From the NCBI GenBank assembly GCA_934202735.1, contig CAKPYH010000002.1, positions 238,966 to 302,965 of the forward strand: a DNA stretch of 64,000 nucleotides, in the 5' to 3' direction. Of this stretch, positions 43,791 through 51,563 are shown one piece after another; positions within the stretch are counted from its first letter, which is position 1; each line of letters begins with the position of its first letter. The translations under genes and the position numbers were made by a program. Source of the stretch: an uncultured Alphaproteobacteria bacterium (GTDB lineage Bacteria > Pseudomonadota > Alphaproteobacteria > CAAHEQ01 > UBA3637). The notes beneath the pieces are model-generated. The model saw only the letters and a program-made list of their open reading frames with translations. It was not told the origin of the DNA and did not search any database.

Positions 43791-44432
43791 ATGAAAAAAC
43801 TTTTACTGCTTTTATTATGCCTTGTTTGGGCAAAAAGTGCAAGTGCTTTTTGCCGAACGATTACTCCCCGCGTGTATGTAGAAACAAAAACCGGTAGTGT
43901 GCGTTATATCACACATCTGTCGCGTGATGAGTTTTTACGACGTGCCCCCCAAAAAATGTCTCCGAATACGTTGGGCATGACGGTCAGTAAGTTGGCCATG
44001 AACGGTCGGGCTGAACCCGACATGCAACGCGTAGATGCCCGCACCTTTTGTGTTCAGATTAAAGAAATAAACCTGACGCTGGGATATGATATATTGGACG
44101 TTTACATTGACAAGAAGTATCAACCGGGTTCCTGTGAGTATGAAGTGGTTAAAGAACATGAAAATTTTCATGTCCGTGTTTCGCAAGAAGCTATGCAATT
44201 TTTCAAGCCCGACATTGATCGCGCATTGCGGTCCGCTGCACGAAAAATCCGGCCGACTTTTGTGACTTCTCAAGGAGAAGCCCAAGCGGCTTTTGAAAAA
44301 CAATTCAAGCAAATAACGAATGAAATTCAACCTTTGATAGATCATATCAATAAGAAAATTGCCGAAAAGAATTATATTATTGATACCCCCGAATCATATC
44401 GGGCCACAACAGCCCTTTGTTCGCATTGGTGA
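43791..44432 (+). CDS. secreted DUF922-like protein with HExxH motif
   Basis: 213 residues. Signal peptide MKKLLLLLLCLVWAKSASAF, then a strand-rich half and a helical half. The sequence KEHENFHVRVSQEA contains HExxH (His-Glu-Asn-Phe-His), as in DUF922-type putative zinc peptidases. Catalysis has not been established for this group as far as I know. Mature part has four Cys. It converges on atpC with no spacer. Confidence 0.65.
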   Translation: MKKLLLLLLCLVWAKSASAFCRTITPRVYVETKTGSVRYITHLSRDEFLRRAPQKMSPNTLGMTVSKLAMNGRAEPDMQRVDARTFCVQIKEINLTLGYDILDVYIDKKYQPGSCEYEVVKEHENFHVRVSQEAMQFFKPDIDRALRSAARKIRPTFVTSQGEAQAAFEKQFKQITNEIQPLIDHINKKIAEKNYIIDTPESYRATTALCSHW

Positions 44433-44849
44433 TTATCGGCCTTTCAAAATCATTTCATAAAAGGCAATGCGGTCGGCAATTTCCTGACGAGCCATCGGCA
44501 AAATAACCTTTTGTATCACCGTGCGCGCCGTTTTCAAACGATCTTGAATAACGGCCGGATCAACATCTTCGGGGCGAATCGCCCAAGCCATAACCGCACA
44601 AATATCGCGCCGAACTTCGCAAACTCCCGCCGATAACAAATACACCACATCATTTTGCCCCGCACGGTGCAGAATCGCCGGACCGGCCGTCAAGCGCATA
44701 AAATAAGGGGCCTGGTGCGGTAAAACCAACCGATTGCCTAAAACGCCGGGCAAGCGAACAGAATCCACTTCCAAGTCTGCCACCAAATGTGTCGGACAGG
44801 TTATCTTTAACCGAATACGACCGGCAGCAGGCCCTAAATCCTCAGCCAT
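44433..44849 (-). CDS. atpC: ATP synthase epsilon subunit
   Basis: 138 residues. An N-terminal ten-strand sandwich (IRLKITCPTHLVADLEVDSVRLPG in pieces, LPHQAPYFMRLTAG, VYLLSAGVCEV) is followed by a helical C-terminus (MARQEIADRIAFYEMIL). The C-terminal helices regulate and the sandwich contacts gamma and the c-ring. Divergent for its family; position after atpD with an 8-base overlap supports the call. Confidence 0.82.
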   Translation of the reverse strand: MAEDLGPAAGRIRLKITCPTHLVADLEVDSVRLPGVLGNRLVLPHQAPYFMRLTAGPAILHRAGQNDVVYLLSAGVCEVRRDICAVMAWAIRPEDVDPAVIQDRLKTARTVIQKVILPMARQEIADRIAFYEMILKGR

Positions 44850-46278
44850 GTGTTTCCTCCCGTGTCGCTATTTCTTTGGCTTTACGACCGGCTTCTTCAA
44901 TCCGTCCAATCATAAAGAAGGCCTGTTCCGGCATAGTATCATACTTACCCGCTAAAATATCGGCACATCCGCGAATGGTGTCTTTCAAAGCAACCGGTTC
45001 CCCTGCACGACCGGTAAAAGTTTCCGCCACCGCAAAAGGTTGAGTTAAAAAACGCTGCAACCGACGGGCCCGAACCACCGTTTTTTTATCTTCATCCGAT
45101 AATTCATCAACCCCCAAAATAGCGATAATATCCTGCAAAGATTTGTATGTTTGCAAAGTCTGAACAACGGCAGAAGCGACCCGATAATGTTCGGCCCCTA
45201 CATATTCCGGTGTCAACAAACGCGAAGAAGATTCCAGGGGATCTACCGCAGGGTACAAGCCTTGTTCCGCTATGGTCCGTGATAAAACCGTCGTCGCATC
45301 CAAGTGCGTAAACGTTGTGGCCGGAGCCGGATCGGTTAAATCATCGGCCGGTACATAGACGGCCTGAACCGAAGTAATAGACCCCCGCCGGGTAGACGTG
45401 ATTCGTTCTTGCAACGTTCCCAAATCCGTTGCTAAAGTCGGTTGATACCCGACAGCCGATGGCATACGGCCCAACAAAGAGGACACTTCGGATCCGGCCT
45501 GAGTAAAACGAAAGATATTATCAATAAATAACAAGACATCTTGTGCCAAACGATCACGAAAATACTCGGCCACCGTCAATCCGGTTAAAGCCACGCGCGC
45601 CCGTGCACCGGGTGATTCGTTCATCTGGCCGAAAACCAAAGCAGCTTTGGATTTATCTCCTTGCATATCTATAACGCCCGATGCGACCATTTCCCGATAG
45701 AGATCGTTGCCTTCCCGCGATCGTTCCCCGACACCGGTAAAGACAGAAAATCCGCCATGAATCTTGGCTACGTTATTGATCAATTCCATAATGATCATGG
45801 TTTTACCCACACCGGCACCACCAAACAAACCTATCTTGCCCCCTTTGGGATACGGACACAATAAATCAATCACTTTAATGCCGGTTTCCAGTAATTCGGT
45901 ATTCGCCGCCTGATCCATCAAATCAGGGGCCTGTTGATGAATACTTTTATACGCTTCGGCGGGAATGGCCCCCCGTTCATCCAACGGTTGTCCCGTTACA
46001 TTCATAATCCGCCCCAAGGTCCCTACACCGACAGGCACTTGAATCGGACGACCGGTATTGAGCACTTCCTGTCCGCGGCATAATCCGTCCGTATCCGCCA
46101 TTGATAAACATCGGGCCACATGACCGGGAAGGAGTTGTTCCACCTCTAACACCAAATCGGTTCCTTGATTTTGTGTGATACAAGCGTCAAATAAGCGTGG
46201 CATATCACCTGCCGGAAATAACACATCAACCACAGATCCGTGAATTTGATAAATCAATCCTTTTTTTTGTTTCTTCAT
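44842..46278 (-). CDS. atpD: ATP synthase beta subunit
   Basis: Catalytic subunit of F1, 478 residues. Walker A GGAGVGKT (153-160), GERSREGNDLY with the catalytic Glu185, and DELSDEDKKTV are present. N-terminal beta barrel GLIYQIHGSVVDVLF. AAGGAGACTTGA-type context precedes ATG 46278, which directly abuts the atpG stop. Fourth gene of the F1 cluster, co-transcribed with the fusion gene, atpG and atpC. Confidence 0.95.
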   Translation of the reverse strand: MKKQKKGLIYQIHGSVVDVLFPAGDMPRLFDACITQNQGTDLVLEVEQLLPGHVARCLSMADTDGLCRGQEVLNTGRPIQVPVGVGTLGRIMNVTGQPLDERGAIPAEAYKSIHQQAPDLMDQAANTELLETGIKVIDLLCPYPKGGKIGLFGGAGVGKTMIIMELINNVAKIHGGFSVFTGVGERSREGNDLYREMVASGVIDMQGDKSKAALVFGQMNESPGARARVALTGLTVAEYFRDRLAQDVLLFIDNIFRFTQAGSEVSSLLGRMPSAVGYQPTLATDLGTLQERITSTRRGSITSVQAVYVPADDLTDPAPATTFTHLDATTVLSRTIAEQGLYPAVDPLESSSRLLTPEYVGAEHYRVASAVVQTLQTYKSLQDIIAILGVDELSDEDKKTVVRARRLQRFLTQPFAVAETFTGRAGEPVALKDTIRGCADILAGKYDTMPEQAFFMIGRIEEAGRKAKEIATREETHG

Positions 46279-47355
46279 TCAAGTCTCCTTCCCCATCCGA
46301 TGACCGGCCGTTTCGGTAATATCCGTTGTAATGCGTGATTGGCGTACGCGCCGATAGTGACGTACCAGATCATTAAGCATATCTCCGGCATTTCGTGTCG
46401 CATTATCCATTGCCATCAACCGAGCCGCATTATCCGATACTTCCGATTCCAATAACACCCGGTAGATATACGCCGTCAGGTATTGCGGCATCAAGGCATG
46501 CAACAGTCCCGTATCCGACGGTTCATAATCGTACAAAAAAGGGGCACGCTTACCGGTATCCGGATCGGTTTTAAAGATAACCCCTTGCAACGACGGCAAC
46601 ATATCGGCCCCGCCGATTGCCGATAAAAAAGCACTGTTTTTTAAAGCAATCTTTTTTTGTCCCAAAGAATCCCTTCGGATGTAATCGGCATCATCCGTTT
46701 TATTCAAAAAATCCCAAGGATTTTCTTTATAAAAAACACGATTAGGAATAACCTGCTCTATGACCGGCACTTGGGAAACCACCGACTTGAATTGATTATA
46801 CACAAACAAACATACATCAAAGCGATGTTGATCAAACAATTCTATCATGTACGCGGTCAAGCGTTCCGCATTCACATAAACCGCCGTATCTTTCATGGCT
46901 TTTTGTTTCAAAACCGACACCGTTTTATCCGGATATCGGGTCCGTAATAAATCGGCCCCCCGTGTCCCGTAAGCAAAAATTTGAACGTTTTTCCCCTTTG
47001 CCTGCAAATAATCAATCACACGGACCGCTTGTTGCATCACCTGAACCGAAGCCGTGCCGGATAGGCCGTCATCGGCCGTAATCACAACCACAACATAGCG
47101 TCCGTCCGAACCGGTACCCTCTAACCAAGGGGGCAGTATCGGCCGAGTGGCAGATTCATCTTGTTGTCTTTGCCTGACTGATCGCACCAGCCGTCTGATA
47201 ACACGATTTAATTCATCGGCATACGGTACAGCCCGTAAAAAAACGGCATGTTTTTGCTTCAAGCGCGATACAGCCACCACTTTCATGGACGATGTAATTT
47301 GACGCGTTGCCCGCACCGAAGACATCCGATCACTGATTTTTTTCAAAGAACTCAT
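46279..47355 (-). CDS. atpG: ATP synthase gamma subunit, enlarged
   Basis: Central stalk of F1, 358 residues compared with about 290 usually. N-terminal SLKKISDRMSSVRATRQITSSMKVVAVSRL and C-terminal ESEVSDNAARLMAMDNATRNAGDM helices (given by their pieces) are the coiled-coil signature. The extra length lies mostly between about residues 200 and 265 (FYKENPWDFLNKTDDADY to FKTDPDTGKRAPF). Start overlaps the stop of the upstream fusion gene (ATGA). Confidence 0.9.
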   Translation of the reverse strand: MSSLKKISDRMSSVRATRQITSSMKVVAVSRLKQKHAVFLRAVPYADELNRVIRRLVRSVRQRQQDESATRPILPPWLEGTGSDGRYVVVVITADDGLSGTASVQVMQQAVRVIDYLQAKGKNVQIFAYGTRGADLLRTRYPDKTVSVLKQKAMKDTAVYVNAERLTAYMIELFDQHRFDVCLFVYNQFKSVVSQVPVIEQVIPNRVFYKENPWDFLNKTDDADYIRRDSLGQKKIALKNSAFLSAIGGADMLPSLQGVIFKTDPDTGKRAPFLYDYEPSDTGLLHALMPQYLTAYIYRVLLESEVSDNAARLMAMDNATRNAGDMLNDLVRHYRRVRQSRITTDITETAGHRMGKET

Positions 47356-49172
47356 GCGGCTTGTTCTTTATCCCCCAAATAGGCCTGATAATCCCGAATG
47401 AAAGTCCCCAACTTTTCGGCTGTTTTATCTGATAATTGACCGCTTGTATCAATATCGGATAAAATATCAGACCCTTGCAATTCCAATCTGTCCAACAATC
47501 CCGACAAGAACGGAGCCACTTTTTCCACAGGCATATCATCTAAATATCCTTTCACGCCCACAAACAGGCAAACCACTTCTCCGGCCGGTGTCAATGGTTG
47601 ACCGGGTGGTTGCTTCATGACTTCCGTCAAACGTGCCCCACGCGCCAACAATGCCCGTGTTGCAGCGTCCAAATCCGATGACAGTTGCGAAAAAGACAAG
47701 ACTTCCCGATACTGTGATAAATCTAATTTCAACGTTCCCGCAACGGCCTTCATTGCCGCTGTTTGTGCCGCTGATCCGACACGGCTTACCGATAACCCGA
47801 CATTGACGGCAGGACGGACCCCTTGATGAAATAAAGCGCTTTCCAAAAAGATTTGACCGTCCGTGATGGAAATTACGTTCGTGGGAATATAGGCGGATAC
47901 ATCACCTTCCTGAGTTTCAATAACAGGAATAGCCGTCAACGACCCGCCCCCGTGCGCTTCATCCATTTGCGCCGCCCGTTCCAACAACCGAGAATGCAGA
48001 TAAAACACATCACCCGGATAGGCTTCCCGTCCGGCCGGCCGCTTTAATAAAAGAGACATTTCCCGATACGCCACCGCATGCTTGGACAAATCATCATAAA
48101 AGATAATCGCATGCATGCCATGATCCCGAAAATACTCACCGACAGCACAACCGGCATACGGTGCCAAATACTGCATCGCCGCCCCATCCGATGCTGAAGC
48201 CGAGACAATCACGGTGTAATCCATGGCCCCCGCTTTTTGCAAGACGCGCAGAACCTCCCGCACGGTAGACTGCTTTTGTCCGATGGCAACATACACGCAA
48301 AAGACTTTGTCCTTAAAAGAAGCCGCCCGTGCATTATTTTGTCGTTGACTGATTATCGTATCTAGAATCAAAGTTGTTTTACCCGTTTGACGGTCGCCGA
48401 TAATCAATTCACGCTGTCCACGACCGATAGGGACCAGGGAATCAATCGCTTTAATCCCCGTTTGGACCGGCGTTTTCACCGGTGCCCGTGCCACGATACC
48501 CGGGGCCGGTGCAAACACCGGATACATTTGCGCCGTATCCACCGGTTCCCGATCATCCAACGGATGACCTAACGGATTTACAACCCGACCCAATAAAGAA
48601 AGACCCACCGGCATTTGGCTCATTCGGCCTGTACCCGACACATGGTCCCCTTCCGCAATGGTATCGGCATGTTCCAACACCACCGCATCCGTTCCGGTTG
48701 CATTCAAGTTTAAAGCCAAACCCTCCGCCCCGGATGCGAACAGGACGCGTTCACCCGCCATCAGTGTATTCAACCCTGTAATACGGGCCACCCCATCCGA
48801 TACGGAAACAACATCACCCACTTCGCACAGCAGTGGTTTTGAATGATAAGCAGCGACTTTTTTTTGAAACATATCCGCCAATTTCTTCATATCCAAAGAG
48901 GTGGTTTTATAAGCCGTCAAGTCCGATTGAAATCGCTGAATTTGTCCTGCCACCGATAAATCCAGCAGTTGGCCGTTCATTTTCACGGTGGCCCCACCCA
49001 ACAAATCAGGATTCAAAGCAAACCGAATTTGTATTTTATCAGTATCCAGTACCTGCTTTAAGCGTTCAAACAGGCATGTTTGTTGTTCAGCGTCAAAAGG
49101 GACAACGCTTTCCACAACAACATTTACCTTACGTTTACGTTTTTTGACTTGTTTGGATTCATTTTTTCTCAT
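47352..49172 (-). CDS. atpA: ATP synthase delta-alpha fusion protein
   Basis: 606 residues in one uninterrupted frame. Residues 1-15 are strongly basic (SKQVKKRKRKV). Residues about 16-86 match the C-terminal domain of the delta (OSCP) subunit: PFDAEQQTCLFERLKQVL, NPDLLGGATVKMNGQLLD and SVAGQIQRF. From about residue 94 a complete alpha subunit follows: LADMFQKKVAAYHS, VGDVVSVSDGVARITGL, GDRQTGKTTL (Walker A, 259-266) and the GGSLTAIPVIETQEGDVSAYIP region. The N-terminal six-helix domain of delta is missing. The canonical alphaproteobacterial order is atpHAGDC, so the fusion joins two normal neighbours. The start at 49172 follows AGGAAGG. Four bases overlap with atpG. Confidence 0.9.
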   Translation of the reverse strand: MRKNESKQVKKRKRKVNVVVESVVPFDAEQQTCLFERLKQVLDTDKIQIRFALNPDLLGGATVKMNGQLLDLSVAGQIQRFQSDLTAYKTTSLDMKKLADMFQKKVAAYHSKPLLCEVGDVVSVSDGVARITGLNTLMAGERVLFASGAEGLALNLNATGTDAVVLEHADTIAEGDHVSGTGRMSQMPVGLSLLGRVVNPLGHPLDDREPVDTAQMYPVFAPAPGIVARAPVKTPVQTGIKAIDSLVPIGRGQRELIIGDRQTGKTTLILDTIISQRQNNARAASFKDKVFCVYVAIGQKQSTVREVLRVLQKAGAMDYTVIVSASASDGAAMQYLAPYAGCAVGEYFRDHGMHAIIFYDDLSKHAVAYREMSLLLKRPAGREAYPGDVFYLHSRLLERAAQMDEAHGGGSLTAIPVIETQEGDVSAYIPTNVISITDGQIFLESALFHQGVRPAVNVGLSVSRVGSAAQTAAMKAVAGTLKLDLSQYREVLSFSQLSSDLDAATRALLARGARLTEVMKQPPGQPLTPAGEVVCLFVGVKGYLDDMPVEKVAPFLSGLLDRLELQGSDILSDIDTSGQLSDKTAEKLGTFIRDYQAYLGDKEQAA

Positions 49173-49225
49173 CACAAAACCTTCCTGTTTTATGTTTAGC
49201 ACAGACTGATGAACCTTGCAAGCAA

Positions 49226-49732
49226 TTAAAAAGAAATCGGGAAAATTTTTTGAATTCGGCCGTCACCTTGTTTCAGAGCCGACCAGGCAACCGTATTCAA
49301 TGCAATGGAAACGCATTCCCCGGGCGCAAAAGGACGCCGATGTTCCGGCGTTGTTAAAACGGCCGTCATTTGCTCCAATCCCGGATGATGACCGATAACC
49401 ATCAAACGCCGAAAAATTTCATCAGTTTCTTTCAGAACACCTAAAATCCGAAAACTGGGGGCCAGATAGAGAGTGTCCCGAAACAGAATCGGTGTTCCCA
49501 CAAACAAATTGAGTAATAATTCGGCTGTTTGGCGTGATCGGGTTGCCGTTGAACAAAAAATACAATCCGGACGAATACCGCCGACTGCACGAAATTGTTT
49601 TACCTGGTGCAGCACTTCACGAACGCCGCGACGTGATAAAGGGGCTTTAAAATCATATTTAATACCGTGCCGGGCAACTGTTCCCGGACGCATTAAATAT
49701 AAATAATGGCTTGACGATTGTTGCATACCCAT
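49226..49732 (-). CDS. SixA-like histidine phosphatase family protein lacking the catalytic histidine
   Basis: 168 residues. The fold signature LYLMRPGTVARHGIKYD aligns with SixA LYLVRHAxA, but the nucleophile His is Pro16 (R15-P16-G17). The Arg in STATRSRQTAELL and the second His pair in VIGHHPGLEQM are kept. The protein is therefore likely inactive as a phosphatase or uses another residue, and may be a binding or regulatory protein. ATG 49732 follows AGAGGAGAC. Upstream of the ATP synthase cluster but with its own site. Confidence 0.75.
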   Translation of the reverse strand: MGMQQSSSHYLYLMRPGTVARHGIKYDFKAPLSRRGVREVLHQVKQFRAVGGIRPDCIFCSTATRSRQTAELLLNLFVGTPILFRDTLYLAPSFRILGVLKETDEIFRRLMVIGHHPGLEQMTAVLTTPEHRRPFAPGECVSIALNTVAWSALKQGDGRIQKIFPISF

Positions 49733-49769
49733 CTTGTCTCCTCTATCACACATATAAGGGACATCAAAT

Positions 49770-49804
49770 AAAATTCAACCGGCCCATAAGTCGGGTCGGT
49801 TGAA
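49770..49804 (-). terminator. rho-independent terminator of the small membrane protein gene
   Basis: TTCAACCG (49774-49781) pairs with CGGTTGAA (49797-49804), extended by GCCC/GGGT inside. On the minus strand it is followed by TTTTATTT. Confidence 0.7.
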
Positions 49805-49844
49805 CAAAAACATCAGAAAAAAATATCACGACAATAAATGATTT

Positions 49845-50144
49845 TTATTTATTTCCTTGAATATCGGCATCAAAACGGGCCGCAACTTTCTCATACGGGT
49901 CAATACCTTTCAGGCGATCCGAAGCCGATTGCAGTTGTGCATCGGCCGCTTCTTTCATATCACCGGCCGTTTGGCGCATATTGGCGGAAAAGCGTTGTGT
50001 CTGCCCCATCAATGCCAACACATTTGTTTTAGACCGGATCCATGTCTCTTGCGGAGAGATACCCAGCAAAAACCATGCCAGACCCACAAACACTAACACA
50101 TACAAAAACAGGTGAAATAATTGTTGAAAAAAACGACTAATCAT
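49845..50144 (-). CDS. small membrane-anchored hypothetical protein
   Basis: 99 residues: one N-terminal membrane helix (about 8-30) and an amphipathic, Ala/Gln-rich helix (about 45-80) that could be a coiled coil. No family recognised. AAGGAGAATG precedes ATG 50144. Divergent from the DUF45 gene. Confidence 0.6.
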   Translation of the reverse strand: MISRFFQQLFHLFLYVLVFVGLAWFLLGISPQETWIRSKTNVLALMGQTQRFSANMRQTAGDMKEAADAQLQSASDRLKGIDPYEKVAARFDADIQGNK

Positions 50145-50180
50145 TTTACATTCTCCTTAAAACATGTTATATATTTAAGC

Positions 50181-50840
50181 ATGAGTTATTCTATCTGTCA
50201 AGATAAAAATATCCTTATTCGCAGAAATCGCCTGTCCCGGTATCTGCGTTTGAGTATCAATCGCAAAAATCAAGTAGTCTTATCCGTTCCGCTTTTTTGT
50301 TCCGTGGCACGCGCACAAGCCTTTCTAACGGCTCATCAGGATTGGATTCAAAACCACCTAACCGTCCCTTTAACTTTTCACAACGGCGATTCCGTGTCCG
50401 TTTTAGGTCAATCATTGACCATACGTCATACCCCTACACATCGGGGCGGTGTCTGTCGTAGCGGTGATGATTTAATCGTTGGTGGGGAAACCGCTTTTCT
50501 TCATCGGAGAATTACTGATTATATAAAAAAAGAAACCCGGCGGTATATAGACACACAAGCCCGTATTTTGGCCGCCAAAGCCGGATTATCCGTTCATCAG
50601 ATTCATTTAAAGGATACCGTTTCCCGGTGGGGCAGTTGTTCCGCCAAGGGCAATTTGAATTTCTGTTGGCGATTGGGGCTGGCTCCTTTATTTGTTTTAG
50701 ATTACATTATCGCACACGAAGTGGCTCATTTACAAGAAATGAATCACGGACCGCGTTTTTGGCGGTTGGTCAGTCAACTTACCGATCGGCGTGCCGATGC
50801 CGAAATTTGGTTACGGCGCAACGGATGCACGTTGCGGTAG
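50181..50840 (+). CDS. DUF45 (YgjP-like) metallopeptidase domain protein
   Basis: 219 residues. The family motifs SRWGSCSAKGNLNFCWRL (split: SRWGSC and NLNFCW) and AHEVAHLQEMNHGPRFW, with HExxH and a downstream His/Glu, identify the zinc-binding site. N-terminal half matches the family strand pattern (RNRLSRYLRLSINRK). Substrate unknown. ATG 50181 chosen because the upstream extension begins in the divergent promoter region. Confidence 0.85.
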   Translation: MSYSICQDKNILIRRNRLSRYLRLSINRKNQVVLSVPLFCSVARAQAFLTAHQDWIQNHLTVPLTFHNGDSVSVLGQSLTIRHTPTHRGGVCRSGDDLIVGGETAFLHRRITDYIKKETRRYIDTQARILAAKAGLSVHQIHLKDTVSRWGSCSAKGNLNFCWRLGLAPLFVLDYIIAHEVAHLQEMNHGPRFWRLVSQLTDRRADAEIWLRRNGCTLR

Positions 50841-50857
50841 GCCGTATCCACACAACC

Positions 50858-51412
50858 TTATTCCGTGCGTGTCCGTTCAACCTGATTGGTCAACAACGGT
50901 ACATACGGCTTCTGACACCCTATGCACGTAGCGGACACCGCCCGTCCCGATGTTGTGTGTACCGTCATCACATCGCCACACATCGGGCACACATAGTTTT
51001 GCGCCTTTTGTTGTTGGTTTTGATACCCCATATAAAAGTAAGTAAATTTTTCCAACATGTCCTTGAAATGATCCGCCGGCTGCACAACCGGAGGCCGACG
51101 CGGATGCCGTGCGGGTGGCTTGCGCGTCCAAGAAGTTACCCAAATACCGGCAACAGTCGTCAATACGGCCCCCAATAATGTGGCCCCGATAAATGTCCTT
51201 GGTTTGAAATAGACGCATTTTTTCAAAAATCGTAGCACAGGATTTTTCTTTTTATGACGCCGAGATTTGGAGGATATCTGATTCTTATCGGTCGGTAGTG
51301 TTTGCCGTTGCATTTGTTGCACATCATCCCAAGATAGCGTAGGATCAAAGGCTTTCAGTAAGGCAACATTCCACGGCAGTCGGATTTGAACGGTCGTACA
51401 TCTTTGTGTCAT
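50858..51412 (-). CDS. membrane protein with C-terminal zinc ribbon
   Basis: 184 residues. A basic N-terminal cytoplasmic part (to about 68, with KSRRHKKKNP), one membrane helix (about 73-92), a Pro/Arg-rich linker and a C-terminal CPMCG...CIGCQ zinc ribbon. No family recognised. It converges on the DUF45 gene (17-bp gap). AAGGAGAATG precedes ATG 51412. Confidence 0.6.
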   Translation of the reverse strand: MTQRCTTVQIRLPWNVALLKAFDPTLSWDDVQQMQRQTLPTDKNQISSKSRRHKKKNPVLRFLKKCVYFKPRTFIGATLLGAVLTTVAGIWVTSWTRKPPARHPRRPPVVQPADHFKDMLEKFTYFYMGYQNQQQKAQNYVCPMCGDVMTVHTTSGRAVSATCIGCQKPYVPLLTNQVERTRTE

Positions 51413-51515
51413 AACATTCTCCTTTCCCTTAGGTTCTTGTCTGGAACCAATTATATTTTATCACTCAGAATGCCGTTTGTCAAACTTTTTAAAGTCTGCC
51501 GACTAAATGCACAAG

Positions 51516-51547
51516 AAAAAGGCCCCGATGATCATCACCGGGGCCTT
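51516..51547 (-). terminator. rho-independent terminator of the acyl-CoA synthetase gene
   Basis: AAGGCCCC (51519-51526) pairs with GGGGCCTT (51540-51547); on the minus strand the stem is followed by a T run. Confidence 0.85.
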
Positions 51548-51563
51548 GAATAAAAAAGCGTGA

